Positions 49,326 to 56,938 of a DNA stretch of 64,000 bases are shown here, in pieces. The translations under genes and the position numbers were made by a program. The DNA comes from JBFYTX01 sp963739515 (GTDB lineage Bacteria; Chloroflexota; Dehalococcoidia; Dehalococcoidales; RBG-16-60-22). The notes beneath the pieces are model-generated. The model was not told the origin of the DNA, did not search any database, and was given only the letters and a program-made list of their open reading frames with translations. The stretch lies in contig CAVUAO010000002.1 in the NCBI GenBank assembly GCA_963739515.1, positions 558,001 through 622,000 of the forward strand, read 5' to 3'. Positions within the stretch are counted from its first letter, which is position 1. Each line of letters begins with the position of its first letter.

Positions 49326-50165
49326 TTATTCGACCGGTCGGAAACGAATACGGGTATACTCCGAAGAAAACTCCGCCCCGATGATAAAGATAAACGCGGA
49401 AATATATACCCAAATCAGAAAAACGATAACCGCTTCCAAAGAACCGTAGACCATATCGTACCTGGCAATGTTGCTGAGATAAATGGCAAACAGGCTTCTG
49501 GCTACCTCCAAGAGGATGGTAGCAAGAACCGCTCCGGGCCAGACGTAACGCCAGGCGGTTTTGATGTTCGGCATAAATTTGTACAGCAGAGTTATCACGA
49601 TAAAAAGTAGCGCGAATCCTATCAGCCTGCTCGTGATTACTACCAGCGTTTCCAGCGCCGGCAAATCAATCACCGGTATAAAGGCAGGAAAAGCAGTGGC
49701 CGCCGTGGAGATGATAAAGAGAACCCCGGTGCCTAATGCCAGTAATAGTTCTCTGGGCTTTCTGATAAAAAAGGCCCTCTGGGCGTAGATGTCCCAGGCC
49801 CGGTTGATAACACGGCCGAAGGTACCGAAGATAGCGCTCCCGGTCCAGAAAAGGCCAACGATACTAATAATGCCGAGAGCGCCTCTCGATGCTATTATCA
49901 TATCGAGATTGCGTGCAATGAACTGATCGGAACCGGGAAAATAAGTGGTGGTAAAATTGAAGATGTTTTGCCTGACCACCTCAGAAGGCAGGAAAAGGCC
50001 CAGAAGCGCAATCATACCAAGAAGCAGCGGGAACATTGAAAGAAACGCGTAGTAAGCGATGCTGGCAGCCAGGTCCCCGGCATCGTGTTTGGCCATCTTG
50101 TCCACGACCCGGATAATAAATGAAATAACCGGGATATTTTTAAGTTGGAGTATGAGCCCGCGCAA
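49326..50165 (-). CDS. YihY/BrkB (UPF0761) membrane protein
   Basis: 279 residues with six membrane helices. Typical segments are DLAASIAYYAFLSMFPLLLG, SRGALGIISIVGLFWTGSA and the late YGSLEAVIVFLIWVYISAF. Intact relative of the yihY fragment cut by the IS 1.7 kb away, on the opposite strand and just outside attR. Function unsettled (formerly called RNase BN). Confidence 0.92.
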   Translation of the reverse strand: MRGLILQLKNIPVISFIIRVVDKMAKHDAGDLAASIAYYAFLSMFPLLLGMIALLGLFLPSEVVRQNIFNFTTTYFPGSDQFIARNLDMIIASRGALGIISIVGLFWTGSAIFGTFGRVINRAWDIYAQRAFFIRKPRELLLALGTGVLFIISTAATAFPAFIPVIDLPALETLVVITSRLIGFALLFIVITLLYKFMPNIKTAWRYVWPGAVLATILLEVARSLFAIYLSNIARYDMVYGSLEAVIVFLIWVYISAFIFIIGAEFSSEYTRIRFRPVE

Positions 50166-50336
50166 TTTCTGTTTCAGTTAAATTACCCTCATCCGCAGGA
50201 ACATCGTTTCAGAAACAAATCACGAATACGCATAATGGGATAATAATCCACAGGCGCCCTGGAGGTCAAACCTAACGAAAATACAGTCGGCAAGAATGTA
50301 AGATAACATGCCGCCTGTTGGCCCAAGGTTAAGTCC

Positions 50337-52040
50337 CTAGTACCAGGCATTGGCGGTATCACGGAGGAAAAACCGCTCCGTTGAAAACCACATGTTATTT
50401 TCCGTATTGCGAATCCAGAACTTCACGATTACATAGTCGTTGGCGGCGTACGCAGGGTGGGTGATATTCGTCCACCTTATTGTGTTGGTATTGGGGACTG
50501 CCCAGCTAGTCGCGCTGATTGAATCAGGTAATGAGTAATCCGGAAAGACATCATACATATCAGAGTCATTGGTCAGCCCCGAGAGGTCGGCGTGGATATC
50601 AAAGGGGGCGGTGGCATTTTTTACCGTAACCGTTATCGTGGATTGAGTTTGGACACTATCTCCCTCATCAATGCTGATGTCCAGAATACAGGGGTAGTCC
50701 TGGCTGAGGTCAATGCTGGTACCCAATACCGGCTCGGATCGAGTGCGGAACGTCACCAGCCCGGCATATAGAGCATCGGCCGTCATGTCGCCGGCGGGGA
50801 AGTTTATCTGTTTCACTTCCGTGCTGGTGATGATAATTTTACCCTGGTCAAGGTCAACCTCAGCGGTTGTCCCGGTGGGGTGCGTATAAGTCACGTCCAG
50901 GTAGTCAACGTAAAAATAGTCGGTGGTTTGATCCATATTGGCGTCGAAGGCAATCCAGAACTGGCTGGACAAACCATAAGGGGATAAATCAACATCCCTG
51001 AAATGATAGGCGTTGTCGTCATCGCCATTAACCCATGTTTGAACCGTGGTCCAATTTATATTATTATTGCTTACAAGCAGAGATACCGTATCAGTGGCTT
51101 CAAAAGCATTGGCCTTATACCAGAAATGGAGGTGGGCACTAACCGCGCTGGAAAGGTCAAGCGCGCGTTTTACATAGCCGGTGCTGCCGCGTAACCGCAG
51201 GTGGTAGTTGCCTTGATATGGGGCGGCGGTGTCGATAATATCGGCGTAACCTTCGGAATACCAGCCGTTAAGCCAGCCGCTGCCGCCGGTCCAGCCGGTA
51301 CTTTCAAAATTATCCTTAGCTTTAGTCGTGCCTATGCCTGTTGTGCCGGTACCGGCGAGGAGCTGTTGCCAGACTTCCGGGTAGTCCGTATCGAGCGTGA
51401 TGGTCACCGATTTAATATTGGCGCGACTGTAAGATTGAGATAGTGGCTTTATCTCAACCGACTGCGTGTCCATAGACGAAAGCGAAGTTAAACTCCCGAG
51501 CAAAACCGGTATATAGACCCCGCCGCCGGCGATTAGTGATTGCGCATCGGCCGAGGCGTTTTCATTACCGTAGTCCCGGATGATTATCCCGTTTTCGTAG
51601 ACGAGCCTGGGGCTATCGATTGTCCCCTGCCCCTCGTAGCTTATCCGGTTTGAGGTGTAGTCCTGGGTAATCGTCGGATTACCCAGACCGTCAATGGTAT
51701 ATGCGATGCTAATTGCCATATTTTCCGAGGTCAGTGAGCCTGCCACGCCAGCGCCGGGGTTGGCCAGGAACATCCGGTCGGGATAGCGCGCGCCCATGTG
51801 GATAGTCCCGGACTTCGGCTCACGGGATACAGCCACGTCTTCGATGTCCGATTTAAGGGACACCATATCGTCGAGGACATTATTAAAATGTTGGTATTCT
51901 ACGTCTTTATTCCATGCGGGAACAAAGTGCGACTGTATGGTGCCGAAGGCTGTTCCCGCGATTAACAGGATAATTATGGCGCCAATCATCGTGGAAAAGC
52001 CACCCTGTCCCTGCCGCCGGTCCCGAATTTTAGCCCTCAT
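50337..52040 (-). CDS. Large archaeal-type pilin-like protein with beta-sandwich insert
   Basis: 567 residues. The N-terminus has a basic head, GGFSTMIGAIIILLIAGTAF as a class III (archaeal pilin-type) signal and helix, then a soluble ectodomain. About residues 240-390 (FESTGWTGGSGWLNGWYSEG, then LRLRGSTGYVKRALDLSS) resemble a jelly-roll/MAM-like adhesion domain ending in FYVDYLDVTY. The ectodomain is rich in Thr, Ser and Asp. Last gene of the FlaI/FlaJ operon; a minor pilin or adhesin tip is likely. Similar proteins are known from haloarchaea and Chloroflexota. Confidence 0.75.
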   Translation of the reverse strand: MRAKIRDRRQGQGGFSTMIGAIIILLIAGTAFGTIQSHFVPAWNKDVEYQHFNNVLDDMVSLKSDIEDVAVSREPKSGTIHMGARYPDRMFLANPGAGVAGSLTSENMAISIAYTIDGLGNPTITQDYTSNRISYEGQGTIDSPRLVYENGIIIRDYGNENASADAQSLIAGGGVYIPVLLGSLTSLSSMDTQSVEIKPLSQSYSRANIKSVTITLDTDYPEVWQQLLAGTGTTGIGTTKAKDNFESTGWTGGSGWLNGWYSEGYADIIDTAAPYQGNYHLRLRGSTGYVKRALDLSSAVSAHLHFWYKANAFEATDTVSLLVSNNNINWTTVQTWVNGDDDNAYHFRDVDLSPYGLSSQFWIAFDANMDQTTDYFYVDYLDVTYTHPTGTTAEVDLDQGKIIITSTEVKQINFPAGDMTADALYAGLVTFRTRSEPVLGTSIDLSQDYPCILDISIDEGDSVQTQSTITVTVKNATAPFDIHADLSGLTNDSDMYDVFPDYSLPDSISATSWAVPNTNTIRWTNITHPAYAANDYVIVKFWIRNTENNMWFSTERFFLRDTANAWY

Positions 52041-52058
52041 ATCTTCCCCGCCTTCACC

Positions 52059-52979
52059 CTACATTAAAAACGTATAGGCAATAACAGCGATGATGATAAA
52101 AAATACCGAATGTCTCAGGCCAGCTACCGCCTTCCCTTCGCCTATTTTCCCGGTGACAATGCCGGCGAAAAAGCCCTGTATCACCAGGGCATGGAAAAAC
52201 AGCCTGTGGTAGAGAGCCAGGTCTTGCGGGGACACGGCAAACTGCCCCAGACCGCCCGGCAGAGAGGCCCCGGCAGCGCTTCCCGCGGCCTTTTGCATCA
52301 TGGGGAGAAAGACATATATCATGATCAGTATTATCGCCAGAAAGACGAAGTAGCTCACGTAACAGACCATTAAATAAGGCCTGGTCTCCGCGCTCCTTCT
52401 GTTTTCCAGCACCTTGGTCTGCTCGACGTCGGTAGCGACGCCCTGAAGAATATCGCCCAACCGACCGCCTATCCGGTAAGCTTCGAGCAAAGTGTAGACG
52501 GTCCGGCGGATAAGCAGCGTGGGGTATTTCCTGGCGAAATTAAGCATCGCCTCCTCGAAAGAAATACCCCAGGACATCATGTTATCTATCAGCTTGATCG
52601 CCGGCGTCAGCGGGCCGTATTGTCCCCCCGCGGCGATGCTCATCGCCTCCCCCAGGTTCATCCCTGATTTCACCGAAAGGCTGACATCACGTATCAGGGC
52701 GGGAAATTCCGCCTCTATTTTTTTTATTCTATTGGTTTCATAAAGGTTGAAAAAGCTCGGGGGCACGATAACCACGACAAAAGCCAGGATGCCAATATTC
52801 GTGGGGTCGATGCCCAGATAAAAGGCAACTGAGGCGCAGGCTAGCGAGGCCAGGGTGGAAATCAGATACAATATCCACCGTTTTTCCCTCATGGTGCGCA
52901 GGGGGGACAAAAAGAACTGCTGCAACGCAGATTGCCGACGGTTACGTTCTACCGCTTCCAGAAGGACATCGCGGTCCAT
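52059..52979 (-). CDS. FlaJ/TadC-like pilus platform protein (second)
   Basis: 306 residues, T2SSF domain between membrane helices: EAEFPALIRDVSLSVKSGMN, then LGEAMSIAAGGQYGPLTPAI and RKYPTLLIRRTVYTLLEAYR. Helices lie at about 35-80 and in the last third. With its neighbour it makes a split pair acting as the membrane platform for the pilus ATPase. Spacing of 1 base from the upstream gene. Confidence 0.85.
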   Translation of the reverse strand: MDRDVLLEAVERNRRQSALQQFFLSPLRTMREKRWILYLISTLASLACASVAFYLGIDPTNIGILAFVVVIVPPSFFNLYETNRIKKIEAEFPALIRDVSLSVKSGMNLGEAMSIAAGGQYGPLTPAIKLIDNMMSWGISFEEAMLNFARKYPTLLIRRTVYTLLEAYRIGGRLGDILQGVATDVEQTKVLENRRSAETRPYLMVCYVSYFVFLAIILIMIYVFLPMMQKAAGSAAGASLPGGLGQFAVSPQDLALYHRLFFHALVIQGFFAGIVTGKIGEGKAVAGLRHSVFFIIIAVIAYTFLM

Positions 52980-52980
52980 G

Positions 52981-53901
52981 TTATTTGGTTCCTTCCGGCG
53001 TTAAAGAATCTATCACCAGCAAAAACATCGCCGAGCCCAGGGGAATAGCTCCATAAATGATGACCATGAGGATTACCGGACTGGTCCCTCTCAGCATCAT
53101 CATGGCGGAAAGCATGATGATAATAAAAATCGGTGCCGCCACCAGGCCGACGATATAAACTTCGGAAATCATCGCCAGCGTCGAAATAAAATCGTTGAAC
53201 ATCTTCCGGTTCTCTTCCATCGCCTCCTGCGACTTGCTCGTAAAGTACGTCCCCATTTCTCCGCCCGAGAGAGAGTTCGTGACCGCTCCCTGGACAAACG
53301 TCCTGAGGCGTTTGGAAGGAGTGACCGCGGCCAGGTTGTGCAGCGCGCTGATAAAATCAAAACCGAGCAACTCGACATCCTTGACCACCAGCTTGGCCTC
53401 CTGGCTCACCTCGCCGAAGAATTGCTCCGCTCCGGCAAGTTTCTTAAATATTTCGTAAGGGATGACGCCGATGCCCGCCATGAAGGACATCCAGCCGATG
53501 GCGTAAGGCAAATGGCCGTCTATTTTCCTTTGCCTTTCCCAGCCCCTGACCCGCGGATAAAAAATAAAGAAAAGAAATAAAGCTATAAAGCAGCCCACCA
53601 CGAGGAAAACCACCATACCGAAGTCGGAGAGGATGCCCAATATATTGGCTGCCGCCGCGTTCCCGGCGAAAATGAAACGCCATATGGGGACATAATTAAA
53701 GAGGAGGGCGGCGGCGGCCATGGCCAGGGTGGTAAGAACCGTTGAAATCACCAGCGAATACAGGGTGGCCGTCGAGAGCAGCCTCTCTACGGTGATGTAT
53801 TTCCTCGCCTTTATCAGGTCGTTGGTCAGGAAAGAAAAGCGCGCCCGCTTACCCCGGTAGTAATTCCCGAAGAGAGTTAATGCCAGATTACCGACATTCA
53901 C
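52981..53901 (-). CDS. FlaJ/TadB-like pilus platform protein (first)
   Basis: 306 residues with membrane helices at about 45-70, 85-115 and the C-terminal third. The T2SSF part reads HLPYAIGWMSFMAGIGVIPY, then VVKDVELLGFDFISALHNLA and TNSLSGGEMGTYF. Its start overlaps the ATPase stop by 4 bases. Two platform genes in a row recall Tad loci, while the sequences are closer to archaeal FlaJ. Confidence 0.85.
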   Translation of the reverse strand: MNVGNLALTLFGNYYRGKRARFSFLTNDLIKARKYITVERLLSTATLYSLVISTVLTTLAMAAAALLFNYVPIWRFIFAGNAAAANILGILSDFGMVVFLVVGCFIALFLFFIFYPRVRGWERQRKIDGHLPYAIGWMSFMAGIGVIPYEIFKKLAGAEQFFGEVSQEAKLVVKDVELLGFDFISALHNLAAVTPSKRLRTFVQGAVTNSLSGGEMGTYFTSKSQEAMEENRKMFNDFISTLAMISEVYIVGLVAAPIFIIIMLSAMMMLRGTSPVILMVIIYGAIPLGSAMFLLVIDSLTPEGTK

Positions 53902-55403
53902 GGCGTCTCTCCCTGCAACAGGCTTTTTTCCATCTCCTCCGGATGCCGGGAATAGTCGAATAACAGCCTGCTCAGCGTATAGAAATCAATATCCTTTTTT
54001 TCACACAGCCGTTGGATAATTCTCATCCGCCGCGAGAACTCCGCCGAGAATTCCGGCTCGTTCAGGTTCATCTTTTCCATAGCCTTGATGAAGACCCGGG
54101 ACTCACTGCTGAACTGAAAGTTCCCGGCATGATAGCGGAAGACTTCGTTCGTTCTGAGGGTGCCCTTTTCGAAATCGACGTCGGTCACCTCTACCACTTT
54201 GTTGCACCTCCGGTTCGTGGCATCACCCCTCTTTTCCAGACTGACCAACGCCACGATATCGATACTGTCGAGCAGCATCAATGGGACATCGATGGGGGGC
54301 TTGGTCAACCTTTTTACCAGCGATTCCACCGAGTCGGCGTGAAAAGTGGCGAAGGTGATATGTCCGGTAGCCATCGCCTGGAAAAGCGTGTAAGCCTCGC
54401 GCCCGCGCACCTCTCCCACCAGCAGGTACTCGGGGCGCTGCCGGAGGGCGGTCCGGAGGAGGTCGAACATCTCAATCGAGCCGCTTTCCTGGGTCTCCCT
54501 AGTGACGGACGGTATCCAGTTTTCATGGAGAAGGTTTATTTCCCGGGTATCTTCAATGCTGACGATTTTACAGCTGGGCGGGATGAACATCGATATGGTG
54601 TTTAGAAAGGTCGTCTTCCCCGAGGCGGTGCCGCCGGCGATAAGGATATTGAACCCGTTTTCCACCGCCAGCCAGAAATAGACAGCCATCTCCAGAGACA
54701 AAGTCCCCAGGTTAATCAGGTCGATAGGAGTAAAGGGTATTTCCCGGAACTTTCTTACCGTGAAAGTAGAACCTCTGGTGGTCACCTGGCCGCCGATGCT
54801 TAACTGCAGTCGGTCGTGGCTGGGCAACGAGGCATCCAGGAGAGGCCTGGCCAGCGAGATATGCCGGCCCGACCTTTGCGCCAGCTTGTTAATCAGCGCG
54901 TCCAACTCCTCTTTGCTAAAAATGATGTTGGTCTTTAACGACCCATAGCTCTGGTGATAAACGTAGACCGGAATCCCAGGGCCGTCCGCCGATATATCTT
55001 CGGCCTTCTTGTCTCTTAAAATGGGGTCGAGCCGACCGTAGCCAATCAGGTCCCTTACAAGGTAATACATTATCTTTTCCCGACTTTCCGGGTTTAAGCG
55101 TATGCGGAACTCCCCGATTATTTCCTCCACCTTTTGTCTCAGGAATTCCCGGGGCTTTTCCAGCGAAGCAAAATCCACGTTAATCGTCTCGTAGAGCCAA
55201 GCCCGGATTTCCTTTATCAGCGCCTCTTCGCCCCTGGTCAGGCCGACCTCGCACACCTGGTAAGTAGGAGGCTGGCTGTCTTCAATGCCGATATAAGCGT
55301 AGGGCTCGTTCACCGGATAGACCTCCAGGAACTTTTCGCGGTCTATCTGCGGCGCCACCCACGAAGCAACGGCTATGTTTTCACTTTTTTTCTCATCGGT
55401 CAT
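53898..55403 (-). CDS. FlaI/GspE-like secretion ATPase
   Basis: 501 residues. The N-terminal domain includes LVRDLIGYGRLDPILRDKKA and AEDISADGPG. Walker A is GGTASGKT (257-264), the Asp box IVSIEDTREI, Walker B LLVGEVRGREAYTL, and the His box ATGHITFATFHADSVES. The archaellum/archaeal-pilus branch is indicated by HENWIPSVTRE and by the neighbours. It powers pilin assembly on the two FlaJ-like proteins. Confidence 0.93.
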   Translation of the reverse strand: MTDEKKSENIAVASWVAPQIDREKFLEVYPVNEPYAYIGIEDSQPPTYQVCEVGLTRGEEALIKEIRAWLYETINVDFASLEKPREFLRQKVEEIIGEFRIRLNPESREKIMYYLVRDLIGYGRLDPILRDKKAEDISADGPGIPVYVYHQSYGSLKTNIIFSKEELDALINKLAQRSGRHISLARPLLDASLPSHDRLQLSIGGQVTTRGSTFTVRKFREIPFTPIDLINLGTLSLEMAVYFWLAVENGFNILIAGGTASGKTTFLNTISMFIPPSCKIVSIEDTREINLLHENWIPSVTRETQESGSIEMFDLLRTALRQRPEYLLVGEVRGREAYTLFQAMATGHITFATFHADSVESLVKRLTKPPIDVPLMLLDSIDIVALVSLEKRGDATNRRCNKVVEVTDVDFEKGTLRTNEVFRYHAGNFQFSSESRVFIKAMEKMNLNEPEFSAEFSRRMRIIQRLCEKKDIDFYTLSRLLFDYSRHPEEMEKSLLQGETP

Positions 55404-55517
55404 TTTTCATCTCTAGAGCAACTTGCCGCAATACCCTGCCTGGCAAGCGAGAGACCAAGATTCCAGGGCGGGCTATCCAGCATTCAGGATTAAAGCGCCT
55501 GTATCCGGCAATTATAC

Positions 55518-55989
55518 TCAACGCACCAGGACATTGGTATCAAGCAGAATGGCGTCACTCCCGTTATGAACGGCCACGAAGTGATACCAACCTGCGGCTA
55601 CGGCAACACCATTCGTGTCTGTGGTCACATCCAGAGTCGTGCCCGTCGAGATAGCATGGGCGCCCAGTTGAGTCTGTGTCGTGAAGTTGGCGGTGCTTTC
55701 TTTGCCGGCGGTTAAAGAGCCCTTCCAGGCATTGGCCACGATACTTTCTCCGCCATTATGTTTCACCAGAAGTGAGGATCTGGTCGGTCGGGTCGTCAAT
55801 CACCGAAAGGGCAACATTAGGCGCCTTCGTGGTCGTCCCGAGGTACCCATAGGCGAAACCGGCGATGACCGCGCCCATGATGATGGTTATGGCGACCATC
55901 AGTATCACGCCGATGACCGGTGATACGCCCTTCTGGTCTTCTGAAATTGTGTGAAATAATTCATATGTATTAACTCCTACCGACTGCAA
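55518..55989 (-). pseudogene. Archaeal-type IV pilin gene with a one-base frameshift
   Basis: The first part codes a classical archaeal pilin N-terminus, EDQKGVSPVIGVILMVAITI, and the helix IMGAVIAGFAYGY. Near 55776 the frame is lost; in the next frame LLVKHNGGESIVANAWKGSL continues the normal pilin ectodomain to a proper stop. Dropping one base gives 157 codons without interruption. A second fault may exist at the start: the ATG at 55964 has AGGAG upstream but would need one extra base to enter the pilin frame. Likely the main pilin of the adjacent machinery, and probably intact in the organism. Confidence 0.8.
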
Positions 55990-56084
55990 TTGATGGCTTC
56001 TATATTAATTAGCTCCATGGCTAAGCGTTTGCCAATGCCTTAGCTACCTCCTTTTCCACCCAATTATTATGATGGCGGCATCTT

Positions 56085-56524
56085 CTAGACGCCCGCCATG
56101 GCCATGACCGTATCGAGAATCGACGTCGGACCGGCCCCTTTATTGAGGAAAAGTACCGACTTGGTAAAAAAGCTGTCAGCCCCCTCCTGATAACTTTTGA
56201 TGATGTCTTTGCTCTCGTCCGAGGCGGTAAGGACTCACGACCGGGATGCCTTTCAGTTTTTCGTCGCTTCTTGATTTGTTCCAGAATTTCCAGGCCGCTA
56301 ACCTTGGGGAGCTTCAAATCGAGGAGAATCACGTCCGGCCGAGGCGAGGCCTCGAGCATCGGTATAAGGGCCGCGGTGGTACAGGAAATCAAGCGCCGAT
56401 TTGCCATCTTTGATCCAGTAGAGGTTCGGCACCAGCTTGCCTCTCTCCAGAGCCCGCTTCATCAGGACACCGTGCTCTTCAGTGTCTTCGACGAGAAATA
56501 CATTGATCTTTCTTGGTTGGTCAT
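56085..56524 (-). pseudogene. Response regulator (receiver only), four indels
   Basis: Reading across frames gives a full receiver: KINVFLVEDTEEHGVLMKRA, LVPNLYWIKDGKSALDFLYH, PDVILLDLKLPKVSGLEILE, then DEKLKGIPVV, LTASDESKDIIKSYQEGADS and FFTKSVLFL. This is the Rcp1-like class. One base is missing near 56510, and one is extra near 56356, 56266 and 56235. Correcting them gives exactly 146 codons. It lies 1 base after the preceding receiver gene. Confidence 0.75.
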
Positions 56525-56525
56525 T

Positions 56526-56908
56526 TCACTTCCTCCTTCCCGCCAGGCCGGCCAGGCGTTTTTTCATTTCTTCACCCGAGGTAGGTTTTTTAATATAAGC
56601 TTTCGCCCCCGCTCGGACAGCCTCGACGATGACGTCCGGGTCATCCATGTTCTCCGGCATCATCACGGCGACTACCGCCAGGGGGCTGTTCCTCATCAAT
56701 GACCCTGATCACTTCAATACCGCCGTCATTGATCCAATTTGAGGTCGATCAGGGTAATATCCGGGGTGTGCTGCGCGTACAATTCCAGTGCTTCCTGGCC
56801 GTTTTTAGCAACGGCAACCACGGTAAATCCGAGTGAATTTAACCCGTTGGCAAGCAGAATCCGCGTGAAAGCGGAGCCATCGGCTAAAAGCACCTTAGTT
56901 TTTCCCAT
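56526..56908 (-). pseudogene. Response regulator (receiver only), two indels
   Basis: KTKVLLADGSAFTRILLANG begins a CheY-like receiver, PDITLIDLK holds the phosphoacceptor, then NDGGIEVIRVIDEEQP, LAVVAVMMPENMDDPDVIVE and AVRAGAKAYIKKPTSGEE follow in successive frames. One base is extra near 56735 and one extra C in the run at 56681-56685. The corrected length is exactly 127 codons. ATG at 56908 overlaps the corrected stop of the upstream kinase (TGATG). Confidence 0.75.
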
Positions 56909-56938
56909 CAATACTCCTCTATCTCCAAGACTCTCGGC

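Noticed and set aside
55518..56908. True biological pseudogene cluster
   Set aside because: Considered, but intact motifs, no substitution stops, and exact restoration of codon counts and gene overlaps by single-base fixes favour sequence error; kept as a finding for checking.
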